From contig OZ021723.1 in assembly GCA_963978545.1 (NCBI GenBank), positions 9,711,593 to 9,775,592 of the forward strand: DNA of 64,000 bases. Reading direction: 5' to 3'. Positions 22,201-32,911 of the stretch are shown in pieces (positions within the stretch are counted from its first letter, which is position 1; every line of letters begins with the position of its first letter). Position numbers and translations under genes: made by a program. This DNA comes from Linyphia triangularis. Taxonomy: Eukaryota > Arthropoda > Arachnida > Araneae > Linyphiidae. The notes below the pieces were generated by a model. The model was not told the DNA's origin and ran no database searches. It worked only from the letters and a program-made list of their open reading frames with translations.

Positions 22201-25200
22201 CCGAGATCGGAATAGTTTACTTTTTCTGCGTTTGTCTTTATTGATATTCACACCCGTTTTCGGAATTGTGAAAATATGAGAAGTAGGACATTCGAATATA
22301 TCGCTCGTTTGGAACGTTTAACCCCTTTTTGACCTCTTAAAATGGGTTCATCGAGATCGGAATAGCTAACATTTTCTATGTTTACCATTGTTGACATTTG
22401 TACCAATTTTTAGAGTTGTGACGAAATGAGAAGTAGACATTCGAATATTCCTCGTTTGGAACTTTTAACCCCTTTTCGACCCCTTAAAGTGGGTTAATCG
22501 AGATCGGAATAGTTTACTTTTTCTATTTTTACCATTGTTGATATTTGTGCCGATTTTCAGAGTTGTGACTATGTGGGATATAGGATTTTCGAATGTCCCC
22601 CGTTTGGAACGTTTAACCCCTTTTCGACCCCTTAAAGTGGGTTAATCGAGATCGGAATAGTTTACTTTTTCTATTTTTACCATTGTTGATATTTGTGCCG
22701 ATTTTCAGAGTTGTGACTATGTGGGAAGTAGGATTTTCGAATGTCCCCCGTTTGGAACGTTTAACCCCTTTTCGACCCCTTAAAGTGGGTTAATCGAGAT
22801 CGGAATAGTTTACTTTTTCTATTTTTACCATTGTTGATATTTGTGCCGATTTTCAGAGTTGTGACTATGTGGGAAGTAGGATTTTCGAATGTCCCCCGTT
22901 TGGAACGTTTAACCCCTTTTCGACCCCTTAAAGTGGGTTAATCGAGATCGGAATAGTTTACTTTTTCTATTTTTACCATTGTTGATATTTGTGCCGATTT
23001 TCAGAGTTGTGACTATGTGGGAAGTAGGATATTCGAATGTCCCCCGTTTGGAACGTTTAACCCCTTTTCGACCCCTTAAAGTGGGTTAATCGAGATCGGA
23101 ATAGTTTACTTTTTCTATTTTTACCATTGTTGATATTTGTGCCGATTTTCAGAGTTGTGACTATGTGGGAAGTAGGATATTCGAATGTCCCCCGTTTGGA
23201 ACGTTTAACCCCTTTTCGACCCCTTAAAGTGGGTTAATCGAGATCGGAATAGTTTACTTTTTCTATTTTTACCATTGTTGATATTTGTGCCGATTTTCAG
23301 AGTTGTGACTATGTGGGAAGTAGGATTTTCGAATATCCCCCGTTTGGAACGTTTAACCCCTTCTCGACCCCTTAAAGTTGGTTAATCGAGAACAGAATAG
23401 CTTACTTTTTCTATGTTTAATCTTTTTTTACATTTGTACCAAATTTCCGAGTTGTGACCATATGGGAAGTGGTACATTCGAATATTCCTCGTTTGGAACG
23501 TTTAACCCCTTTTCCACCCCTTGATCCACCCGAGATCGGAATAGTTTACTTTTTCTGCGTTTGTCTTTATTGATATTCACACCCGTTTTCGGAATTGTGA
23601 AAATATGAGAAGTAGGACATTCGAATATATCGCTCGTTTGGAACGTTTAACCCCTTTTTGACCTCTTAAAATGGGTTCATCGAGATCGGAATAGCTAACA
23701 TTTTCTATGTTTACCATTGTTGACATTTGTACCAATTTTTAGAGTTGTGACGAAATGAGAAGTAGACATTCGAATATTCCTCGTTTGGAACTTTTAACCC
23801 CTTTTCGACCCCTTAAAGTGGGTTAATCGAGATCGGAATAGTTTACTTTTTCTATTTTTACCATTGTTGATATTTGTGCCGATTTTCAGAGTTGTGACTA
23901 TGTGGGATATAGGATTTTCGAATGTCCCCCGTTTGGAACGTTTAACCCCTTTTCGACCCCTTAAAGTGGGTTAATCGAGATCGGAATAGTTTACTTTTTC
24001 TATTTTTACCATTGTTGATATTTGTGCCGATTTTCAGAGTTGTGACTATGTGGGAAGTAGGATTTTCGAATGTCCCCCGTTTGGAACGTTTAACCCCTTT
24101 TCGACCCCTTAAAGTGGGTTAATCGAGATCGGAATAGTTTACTTTTTCTATTTTTACCATTGTTGATATTTGTGCCGATTTTCAGAGTTGTGACTATGTG
24201 GGAAGTAGGATTTTCGAATGTCCCCCGTTTGGAACGTTTAACCCCTTTTCGACCCCTTAAAGTGGGTTAATCGAGATCGGAATAGTTTACTTTTTCTATT
24301 TTTACCATTGTTGATATTTGTGCCGATTTTCAGAGTTGTGACTATGTGGGAAGTAGGATATTCGAATGTCCTCCGTTTGGAACGTTTAACCCCTTTTCGA
24401 CCCCTTAAAGTGGGTTAATCGAGATCGGAATAGTTTACTTTTTCTATTTTTACCATTGTTGATATTTGTGCCGATTTTCAGAGTTGTGACTATGTGGGAA
24501 GTAGGATTTTCGAATGTCCCCCGTTTGGAACGTTTAACCCCTTTTCGACCCCTTAAAGTGGGTTAATCGAGATCGGAATAGTTTACTTTTTCTATTTTTA
24601 ACATTGTTGATATTTGTGCCGATTTTCAGAGTTGTGACTATGTGGGAAGTAGGATATTCGAATGTCCCCCGTTTGGAACGTTTAACCCCTTTTCGACCCC
24701 TTAAAGTGGGTTAATCGAGATCGGAATAGTTTACTTTTTCTATTTTTACCATTGTTGATATTTGTGCCGATTTTCAGAGTTGTGACTATGTGGGAAGTAG
24801 GATATTCGAATGTCCCCCGTTTGGAACGTTTAACCCCTTTTCGACCCCTTAAAGTGGGTTAATCGAGATCGGAATAGTTTACTTTTTCTATTTTTACCAT
24901 TGTTGATATTTGTGCCGATTTTCAGAGTTGTGACTATGTGGGAAGTAGGATTTTCGAATATCCCCCGTTTGGAACGTTTAACCCCTTTTCGACCCCTTAA
25001 AGTGGGTTAATCGAGATCGGAATAGTTTACTTTTTCTATTTTTACCATTGTTGATATTTGTGCCGATTTTCAGAGTTGTGACTATGTGGGAAGTAGGATA
25101 TACGAATGTCCCCCGTTTGGAACGTTTAACCCCTTTTCGACCCCTTAAAGTGGGTTAATCGAGATCGGAATAGTTTACTTTTTCTATTTTTACCATTGTT

Positions 25201-25836
25201 GATATTTGTGCCGATTTTCAGAGTTGTGACTATGTGGGAAGTAGGATTTTCGAATATCCCCCGTTTGGAACGTTTAACCCCTTTTCGACCCCTTAAAGTG
25301 GGTTAATCGAGATCGGAATAGTTTACTTTTTCTATTTTTACCATTGTTGATATTTGTGCCGATTTTCAGAGTTGTGACTATGTGGGAAGTAGGATATACG
25401 AATGTCCCCCGTTTGGAACGTTTAACCCCTTTTCGACCCCTTAAAGTGGGTTAATCGAGATCGGAATAGTTTACTTTTTCTATTTTTACCATTGTTGATA
25501 TTTGTGCCGATTTTCAGAGTTGTGACTATGTGGGAAGTAGGATATTCGAATGTCCCCCGTTTGGAACGTTTAACCCCTTTTCGACCCCTTAAAGTGGGTT
25601 AATCGAGATCGGAATAGTTTACTTTTTCTATTTTTACCATTGTTGATATTTGTGCCGATTTTCAGAGTTGTGACTATGTGGGAAGTAGGATTTTCGAATA
25701 TCCCCCGTTTGGAACGTTTAACCCCTTTTCGACCCCTTAAAGTGGGTTAATCGAGATCGGAATAGTTTACTTTTTCTATTTTTACCATTGTTGATATTTG
25801 TGCCGATTTTCAGAGTTGTGACTATGTGGGAAGTGG
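19230..25836. repeat. 148-bp satellite array, about 44 units
   Basis: The unit contains TTTGGAACGTTTAACCCC and AGTGGGTTAATCGAGATCGG; unit starts are 148 bp apart (20091, 20239, 20387 and so on). Units at the left edge (19230-20050) are clearly diverged, while central units are almost identical. A block of divergent units starting near CTCGACCCC at 19521 reappears at 22034 and 23363, so long multi-unit duplications have occurred. No ORF runs through the array. Confidence 0.97.
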
Positions 25837-25842
25837 GAGAAT

Positions 25843-25890
25843 TAGTGATGAGTGAGTCAGTGAGTGAGTGAGTCAGTGAGTGAGGGCTTT
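25843..25890. repeat. (GTGA)n run near the Helitron 5' end
   Basis: GTGAGTGAGTCAGTGAGTGA-type repeats lie just inside the element end. On the element's own strand they read CTCACTCACTGACTC, as often seen next to this type of 5' terminus. Confidence 0.85.
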
Positions 25891-25909
25891 GCCTTATATA
25901 TATAGAGAT

Positions 25910-26131
25910 AAAACCTTACTTTCCATACTGCAAAATGAATTTGCAAATACTTTTCATACTTCTAACAAAATGAATATTCCCCCTCCACCTCCCAAATAAG
26001 TATCTAAAGTAAACTTTTAGGATGATGGCGTAAATGAGGTAAACAAATTACCACAAGCAACAAGTACACCACATGTTGTCGTATAAACAACCAATTATCA
26101 CACACAACAATAATAAGCAACTATTTGTTAC
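25910..26131. other. Spacer, nothing recognised
   Basis: AT-rich DNA. Its last 13 bp form the left target duplication of the next SINE. Confidence 0.5.
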
Positions 26132-26314
26132 GTTGGTTGGTTGTTTTCAGATCATCTGGCGTCGTCAGCAACACGAGAGCTATAATGCGCCGAAACATTC
26201 GTCATTAGACAAGCCAACATACATTTACAAACACCCATGCCTAACACGGGACTCGGAACCCGCAACCTCGCGGTCTAGAAGCTAGCACGTTAACCACTAT
26301 ACCGTTTGGTCGGC
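26132..26314 (-). mobile_element. tRNA-derived SINE-I, copy 2
   Basis: Reverse orientation with tail GTTGGTTGGTT at the left and tRNA-like head at the right. Target duplication AACTATTTGTTAC occurs at 26119-26131 and 26315-26327. Confidence 0.92.
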
Positions 26315-26735
26315 AACTATTTGTTACGATATACCATGTCGTAACAGAATGCATTAAAGAAGATTCATACAGGCAGAAACTAAATATGTAGAGGCATTAT
26401 ACTTCCAATCAGTTATACAGGTTTTGAGACATAGTAGTGACATTCATAAATTAAGACCTTTTGTATATGGGGACGAACATTAATAAGATCATATAAGAAA
26501 ATGACCCCCCCCCCCCCTTTTAAAACTACGTCATGTTGCATCTACACCCCGCCCCCTACCCCATCGTCCAAAAAAAAATGAATTTATCCATTCTCCTCTG
26601 CTTCTAAAATTAAAAACAAAAATGTAATATTTAAAGTAATTTGTTGTTGATGCAAATTAAATTTTATTATTCTAATTCGTGGTCAAGTTATCTATTCAAC
26701 GGTTTGAACTGAATAACTTCATCAAATTTGTCCAG
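26315..26735. other. Unassigned, with a poly(C) run
   Basis: A run of C lies near 26507-26517. No ORF or repeat copy seen. Confidence 0.45.
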
Positions 26736-26917
26736 TTGGTTGGTTGTATTCAGATTATCTGGCGCCGTCAGCAACACGAGGGCTATAATGCGCCGAAACA
26801 TTCGTCGTTAGACAAGCCAACACACATTTACAAACACCCATGCCTAACACGGGACTCGGAACCCGCAACCTCGCGGTCTAGAAGCTAGCACGTTAACCAC
26901 TATACCGTTTGGCCGGC
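26736..26917 (-). mobile_element. tRNA-derived SINE-I, copy 3
   Basis: Full-length body and head. Target duplication TCAAATTTGTCCAG (26722-26735) against TCAAATTTTTCCAG (26918-26931), one mismatch. Confidence 0.92.
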
Positions 26918-27117
26918 TCAAATTTTTCCAGTAAAAGTGAAATAGGTACATCAAGAAAGTGATTGCTGCTTCCCCCCTCCCATCAAAGTCCATCAAGTTA
27001 GACAAACATCCTCCCTCTGCTCGTGTGACTTAATTATTATAAGTTATCTATTTTTGCTTTTTAGTATGTTATTGAATATGTACTCCAAGTTCTATAATAT
27101 AAGCATATTCACTTATA

Positions 27118-27781
27118 GACTGAGAGGCGACTGCAATTTTTGGACCCCATAGAACATCATTCTGAATTTTGTATAGAAATTAGAGAAAGGTGAGTAGATT
27201 ACGAATCGACTGGTCTGCCGTGGCAAAAATGGCCGAAGCTGGTCAAAAATCGACTTTTATTAAGTTGAACTAAATCCAATTGCCAAATGCGCCATAACTT
27301 GCCAAATAATGAGCATTTTTTTTTTTTTATTTGGTAACCCTCACTCTTTAATTTTCAATTAAGAAGGTTGCAGATGATTCTGATATCTGGCGACGGGGCT
27401 ACTTGCTTCTATTAAAAAGGAAACAAGTTGGCAAAAAAATATTTCGTCACTTATGACGTAACTGATGTCGCCAATTTGGCTTACTTTTAAAAGATATAAG
27501 TTTTCCGAGCAAAAGATCAGAAATCGTTTGCGCTTTTTTTTCATTGAAAATCAAAATGAAGTGGATAGCCAGACGAATAAGTTTGTTCTATTTTATCAAG
27601 TTATGACATATTTGGCATTCGGATATTAGTTCAACTCATTCCATGTCGATTTTTGATCAATTTCGGCCATTTTTGCCACGACAAACCAGTGGATTCCTAA
27701 TATACTCACTTTTCTCCAATTTCTATAAAAAATTCAGAATGATGTTCGATGGGGTCCACAAATTGCAGTCGCCTCTCGGAC
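27118..27781. mobile_element. Palindromic MITE, TA target, copy 2
   Basis: Same family as 217-862: ends GACTGAGAGGCGACTGCAAT and GCAGTCGCCTCTCGGAC, flanked by TA (27116-27117, 27782-27783). Arms contain ATGGCCGAAGCTGGTC and its complement. Noncoding. Confidence 0.8.
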
Positions 27782-27894
27782 TATTACAATACCTAAGTCA
27801 TTATCTCTAGTAATATTTAAGATAAAATTATTTTCTTGAAAGAAAATGTATGTAAATTCTAAACTTAGTTATCTAATGTAAATTTTGCCTAGGT

Positions 27895-28059
27895 GTCAAG
27901 ATATATATATATAAACATTTATTAAATTAAGAAAATAAATTATTAAGACGATCTTTATCTTTAAAATTATATGCCTTTATCTTTCAAATTAACAAAACAT
28001 TTTAGAAACTGCCTTTGTCTCGCAATGATACACAAACTTTTTCCTTATCGTCAGGAGGC
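27895..28059 (-). other. Probable 3' untranslated region with AATAAA
   Basis: Downstream of the stop codon at 28060-28062 (minus strand) the sequence is AT-rich. It has AATAAA at the complement of 27918-27923, about 140 bases after the stop. This supports a true transcript end, but AATAAA is common by chance in AT-rich DNA. Confidence 0.4.
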
Positions 28060-28264
28060 TCAATTAGTTAATAAGATATCATCAATATCAAGACAAATCA
28101 TTTTATCGCAAGCTTCGATTATAGGTATACTTGTTTTCATCTTAAAATTGCGATAGATCTTTAATAAACAAAACGAAAAAATGATGAAAACGAATACAAA
28201 TTCCCCCATGACGAGAATCACTTGGATTGACGTAGACTGCAAAAATGTATCCCAAAATGTATTT
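28060..28264 (-). CDS. Putative 3' terminal exon, single-pass membrane protein
   Basis: The open frame of 67 codons runs from a good splice acceptor (TTTGTTTATCTTTCTTAG, just above 28264) to TGA. The peptide has a hydrophobic segment VILVMGEFVFVFIIFSFCLL, then a basic stretch (KIYRNFKMK) and an acidic C terminus (CLDIDDILLTN). This looks like the last transmembrane helix and cytoplasmic tail of a membrane protein. No domain family is recognised. Upstream exons would lie to the right, beyond transposons, and none was found. The composition is less biased than in neighbouring spurious frames. It could still be a chance ORF; there is no evidence of expression. Confidence 0.4.
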
Positions 28265-28432
28265 CTAAGAAAGATAAACAAATTAACTATTGAGTTATTT
28301 AAGAGGAATTTCTTTCAAGTCATCATTCCCTTTACTCGATATGATACATGAAACCATCAAGTCAGAAAAAAGGTCAATTAAATGTTAAAGTATGGACCGT
28401 AGTTTTTATGTTAATTATCTTATACATGACTT

Positions 28433-29400
28433 TACTAAACTCCACCCTTACTTAAGGGGGTCCAGTACCGAAATTTCTTCAAAAATCCCAAATTTTTTTT
28501 CGGATTTTAAAAAATAGTTCATACATTCCTGAAGAGAATGTTGTTTTTATCTTATTCCTACGGTGATTAGAACGCCACAAAATTACCTGTGATTTAAACA
28601 TCACTAATGGGCGTAACACCTTGAAGCGTCTGGCTTAAAGTGCGTTTTTCGAGCACTAGTGTTTTTCATAGATGTTGCATATTCAAATCGATATATCTCC
28701 AGAACCATTAAATATTGGCTATTCAAATTTTTGGATCGTATAATTTATATAGTTTTAAATATTTTGTCTTCGCAGAATTTTATTTGTTTAATTCTGTTTT
28801 AAAATATAACATTTAGCTTAAAAGATAACAAAAAAAAAAGCAAAAATTTCGATATTTTAACTTTGAGAATTTTTTTTATTTTTTTTAATTCACCCATCAA
28901 AATGCTGTGAAGACAAAATTTTCTTTATATAATTATGTATTACAGGAAGCTTTCACTTTGAAAAAAAAATTATATTTACTTGACTTATATCAAAATACGC
29001 AAACATCAATTATTATGGATTTTTCTTGGTTTTTAAATTTTTTTTAAATAACTAAACACAATATTTGAAAAAACATTTTCTTAAAGATATATAAATAGTA
29101 TCTCAGATATAAAATAAATTTTTGACATAAAAATGTACATAAATAAAGTTTTTTTTTTTTTCGGTACCGGACCCCCTTAACGTCACTAAGATGGTAGATC
29201 TTCACCATGCTCATAGGAAATTCATTCATTTTAGCGGCGTGAAGGCACACTGGGAAGCTCAGTCCAGCAACCCTGTAGAAAAGAAACGACTATACGGTTT
29301 GGCGAGCATTATGCCTTCACGCCGCCAAAATGGATGAATTTCCTATGAGCACGGTGAAGATTTACCGTCTAGTGATGTATGGTAAAATTGGAGTTTTGTA
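28433..29400. mobile_element. TA-target MITE split by a TTAA MITE
   Basis: The left piece TACTAAACTCCA..TTAA (28433-28455) and the right piece from 29177 fit together as one copy of the family seen at 62397-62635. The break is at the TTAA of the family's CAACTTAACTTGAC. The right end GGAGTTTTGTA is diverged. TA follows at 29401. Confidence 0.75.
28456..29176. mobile_element. TTAA-target MITE, GGGGGTCC family, copy B
   Basis: 721 bp between TTAA (28452-28455) and TTAA (29177-29180), with termini GGGGGTCCAGTACCG and GGTACCGGACCCCC. It sits inside the TA-target MITE. Confidence 0.9.
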
Positions 29401-30182
29401 TACAAAACATCTTATCAGAGGATCCTTTAAAACAGAACTGTTATTGTAAATTTCTTATATAAAAAACGAAATATTTATAAAAAGCATTAATCACTAAACC
29501 TACGGGTGTAGAACATCGCAAAGCTTTCAAATTCCCAATATAATATTGGTCATTGTAGTAAAATTTAGCATGGTGTTACTTACCGTTTCTAATTTTTACT
29601 CATATAAATAAAATTGGTCAGTTTGGCGATATTTTTGGCAATAAATTTTCAATGAGCAAAAAATAAAAAAGGCGAAATGGCAAAATTGGTGGTTTTTTTT
29701 TTTTTTTTCGATAGACATTACATTGTCCTTGCTTGTACACGAAACACAAAAATATCAATCGTTGATGGATGATACTCAAAGGCAGAGAGCTCTGTGTTAA
29801 AGGCATTCGTTTTTCAACTTTTTAACCTTTTATCGCATTTTTATTAGAATTTCGGAGATGAAAATGATAAGACCACCTTCAGAGGCATTCTTCAGCGATT
29901 TTTAACAAAATCGTTAGAGTAGTTTTTTAGCACTCATCTAAAAACCTGATTTTTTCAAAGGCAGCTAGCTACCTTGTGCGCATGCGCTATTTTGACCAAA
30001 ACCTTAATGATAGATCTCATGGTCACCACTAACTCACTCACCAGATTTGAACATCCTTAGTCAATATGTTTAGGAGTCATGCTGACCGACATTTTTTCTA
30101 GACAAGTTTTTTTGAAAAATCAAGATGTCCCAAAACGTAATTTTTTTTTTTTTTTACCGTTTACTATACTTTTATTACTCTA

Positions 30183-30804
30183 TCTATATAAATAAAACTG
30201 ACTTTCTGTCACACGGATTTGGGGACCGTTTCACGTAAAAACTACCTAACGGATTAGGATGAAATTTGGTATATCGCTTGATTAAACGACCAGGAGTAAA
30301 ATAGGTGATATATTTTTAATTTTAATTGAGTTTTAAAATTTCCGAAATAATTTTTTTTGGTGTTTTTAAGCAGACACAATTTAGTATTTCCTGAATGGCA
30401 ACTGAATGACAATCTTCGTTTGGTTTGTTTTGAAAATCGCAAATGATATTCTACATTCACAATGCCTAGAAAAAAACGCCCATCATTAAGCAAAATCGAC
30501 AAAAAAGTTTTTCAAAAACGTTTAAAGAGGAACGAATTACAAAATGATAACCAAGAAGCTTCGACTTCGCGGCAGCCGGACATTTCCCCAGAGGACAGAT
30601 TAGCGTCGCAACGGCGACGCCAGGAGTCTATAAGGAGTAGAGAAACATCAGAGAGGCGTGCCGTTCGTTTAGAAGCCGATCGGCTAAGACATACCGAACT
30701 AAACGAACAAAGAATGAATTTACTATGGGGTGATAAACTTTTATATAACTTTTATTTAGTACCAAAAACTGAGTTTATCCGTCAACGACGGGCCACGCAG
30801 CTAG
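30183..30804 (+). mobile_element. Short Helitron with exact ends
   Basis: It starts TCTATATAAATAAAACTG after A (30182) and ends CCACGCAGCTAG before T (30805). The 3' hairpin CCGTC-AAC-GACGG ends about 12 bases before CTAG. Joining the flanks gives CTCTA/TGTATAC..CATATGGG, which matches the uninterrupted repeat R at 56395-56420. The insertion is thus between A and T without duplication. 622 bp, an internally deleted derivative. Confidence 0.9.
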
Positions 30805-30824
30805 TGTATACTACATATGGGTAA
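30462..30824 (+). pseudogene. N-terminal fragment of a Helitron protein
   Basis: This open frame of 120 codons begins inside the Helitron and runs past its 3' end into the flanking repeat. Residues about 1-90 are very rich in Arg, Glu, Lys and Gln, with segments such as RRRQESIRSRETSERRAVRL. These resemble the charged leader before the Rep domain in animal Helitron Rep/helicase proteins. The Rep (HUH) and helicase domains are missing. The last 30 residues come from the element's 3' end and flank. The assignment rests on composition and position. Confidence 0.6.
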
Positions 30825-30840
30825 TTGAAAGTCAAAATAT

Positions 30841-31163
30841 TTCATCTTGATATATTAGAGTTGATCGAAACTAAATTTAGTCACCATTCAGAAATAGAGC
30901 GAGGCTTCCATCTCAAAATGGCGAACCTTGGAATTCCAAACGCAATACACAAAGCACATTTCATAACGCTGAACATCTTCTAATCTTTTGACAGCGGATA
31001 CACTTTCTGAATTCTAATCAAGGTAAACGTAAGTGGCTTAAGCCTTTTAATCTTGAAGATTATTCACCAGCCAACCGAAACGAAATTAAGTTACAATTAC
31101 ATTCGTCCATTACATAATGGTAAATATGACCCGGTGAGCGGAAAATTGTCGGTCGGATAAAAA
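30841..31163. other. Unassigned
   Basis: Moderately complex sequence. No open frame of note and no copy elsewhere in the window. Confidence 0.4.
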
Positions 31164-31492
31164 ACTAGGGGTGTGGAACATCGCACAACTTTCAATTAGA
31201 CTATAATATTGGTCATTGCATTAAAATATATGGCGTTATATTTACCGTTTTCATATTTTTACTCATTCAAATAAAAATGGCCAGTTTGGCGATATTTTTG
31301 TCAATAATTTTTACATCGGCAAAAAAAAAAAAAATCACCAAGATGACGATATTGGCTATTTTATTCGATAGTTCTCATATTATCCTTTCTTGTAAGTTTA
31401 ACGATTGTTGATAGGCGATACTCAAGGGCAGAGAGCTGTGCGTTAAAGACACTCATTTTTAAAATTTTTAGGTTTTTATCTTATTTCTACGG
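31164..31492 (+). repeat. Repeat R, copy 2 (left half)
   Basis: Starts AACTAGGGGTGTGGAACATC and follows the family up to TTATTTCTAC, where the (GGTT)n of a SINE begins. The rest of the family does not resume after the SINE. Confidence 0.75.
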
Positions 31493-31879
31493 GTTGGTTG
31501 GTTGGTTGGTTGGTTGGTTGGTTGGTTGGTTGGTTGGTTGGTTGGTTGGTTGGTTGGTTGGTTGGTTGGTTGGTTGGTTGGTTGGTTGGTTGGTTGGTTG
31601 GTTGGTTGGTTGGTTGGTTGGTTGGTTGGTTGGTTGGTTGGTTGGTTGGTTGGTTGGTTGGTTGGTTGGTTGGTTGGTTGGTTGGTTGGTTGGTTGGTTG
31701 GTTGGTTGTTTTCAGATTATCTGGCGCCGTCAGCAACACGAGGGCTATAATGCGCCGAACCATTCGTCATTTCACAAGCCAACATACATTTACAAACACC
31801 CATGCCTAACACGGGACTCGGAACCCGCAACCTCGCGGTCTAGAAGCTAGCACACTAACCACTATACCGTTTGGTTGGC
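31493..31879 (-). mobile_element. SINE-I, copy 4, with (GGTT)n tail of about 215 bp
   Basis: The body (GGCGCCGTCAGCAACACGAG and B box complement) lies right of an uninterrupted array of about 54 GGTT units at 31493-31708. The array is the complement of the element's own CCAA tail, which is 2-4 units in most other copies, so it expanded after insertion. No clear target duplication was found. Open frames of WLVG or NQPT across it are artefacts. Confidence 0.9.
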
Positions 31880-32539
31880 ACTGTTATTTGGAAGAGATTT
31901 TGACAAAAAGCAGTTTAAATTATTTTGGAGAAATTTTATATTTCTAACTGAATCGTTCGTTCGCCTAAACAACATAGATCATTAGTTACAAACAATTGAA
32001 TTTCCAAAAAAGAACACATAGCACTGTCACGTTTCAGAAAATAAATGACTAACATCATTATTCTGGCTTGGTCATTAGTTTAATAGCCAAGGCAAAGAGT
32101 TCAATCACCTTGAATTTAAGCTGTTCGTAAACTGACCTAATCGTAACGCTAGCTATTCGTAAACTGGCTTTATCGTAACCTAAACTGTTCAGTCATTTTG
32201 AGAATTCGTCAACTTAACGGCAAAAATATAATAATACATACTTATCATTTCGACATTTGAATGGCTAAGTCGCCAAACAACCAGGTCATTTTGACAAAGC
32301 CCTAAATGTACATTTTATTAATTTCTACATTTTATTAATTTCTTACATTTTATTAATTAACAATAATTTTCCTTGAATTATCACAAATTCATGGAAAATT
32401 ATTGTCTTCTTGATTTGGACCTACATTATTTGGTTATTATGTGAATTAGATATTCACTACATTAAAAAAAAATATGTAGTTTTTAATAGTAAAATTAAGC
32501 GCGTGCGACTGAAGTTTCGCATACTTGAACCCCAAATGT
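31880..32539. other. Unassigned AT-rich sequence
   Basis: It includes small local repeats, for example TACATTTTATTAATTTCT near 32308-32360 and GTAAACTG near 32130-32170. No gene seen. Confidence 0.45.
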
Positions 32540-32547
32540 GTGTATAA

Positions 32548-32882
32548 CATCGATATAAATAAACAACTGGATAGACTGCTTAACGCTGGGAAAATGAAGC
32601 CGTTGCCAGATGCCGTTGGTGGGATAAAAAATACGGATTGCCGAGGATTGAAAATAAAATTTTGGGTTGTACACAGCAGAAATGTCAATAGTAGACCTTA
32701 ATTAGTAATAATGTGCAAAAAAATATGAACTCTAGCATTTTACAAGGTTTTTCGCCTTTCCATCCAACTATAAAAGCGAACTGTGATTGGTTAATCATCC
32801 CACCAGCTTCGCAATCCCCGGCGCGTTTTTCTCTTTGCATAGACAATGGAGCAGTCTATCCAGTTGTTTATCTATATCGATG
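32548..32882. mobile_element. 335-bp MITE with 8-bp target duplication, copy 1
   Basis: Terminal inverted repeats begin CATCGATATAAATAAACAAC (right end complementary, ending GTTTATCTATATCGATG) and extend over more than 30 bp. Octamer GTGTATAA flanks it on both sides (32540-32547, 32883-32890). Ends CA/TG with an 8-bp duplication fit the hAT or P superfamilies. Noncoding. Confidence 0.9.
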
Positions 32883-32911
32883 GTGTATAAGCACGTGAAA
32901 AATACATAACG

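Larger units (their letters stand above)
19091..25908 (-). mobile_element. Non-autonomous Helitron carrying a 148-bp satellite
   Basis: On the minus strand the 5' end is TCTCTATATATATAAGGC, preceded by A (complement of 25909). The 3' end is CACGGGTATTCAGCTAG, followed by T (complement of 19090). The 3' part has a short hairpin (CGT-A-GC, loop GCA, GC-ACG) about ten bases before the end. TC start, CTAG end, A/T target and no target duplication are the marks of Helitrons. There is no Rep/helicase. Nearly all of the 6.8 kb is tandem repeat. Short Helitron relatives with internal repeats are known in animals, but such a large array is unusual. Confidence 0.8.
29500..30840 (+). repeat. Interspersed repeat R (GGAACATCGCACAAC family), copy 1, split by Helitron
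   Basis: The family starts near GGGTGTGGAACATCGCACAAC and ends with GGGTAATTGAAAGT; ACTTTCAATTAC near the start is its inverted partner. Typical inner blocks are GGCCAGTTTGGCGATATTTT and GCATGCGC. Copy 1 is interrupted at 30183-30804. Others are at 31164, 43360 (minus), 50279, 55685 and 60045. No ORF is shared; the class is unknown. Confidence 0.75.
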
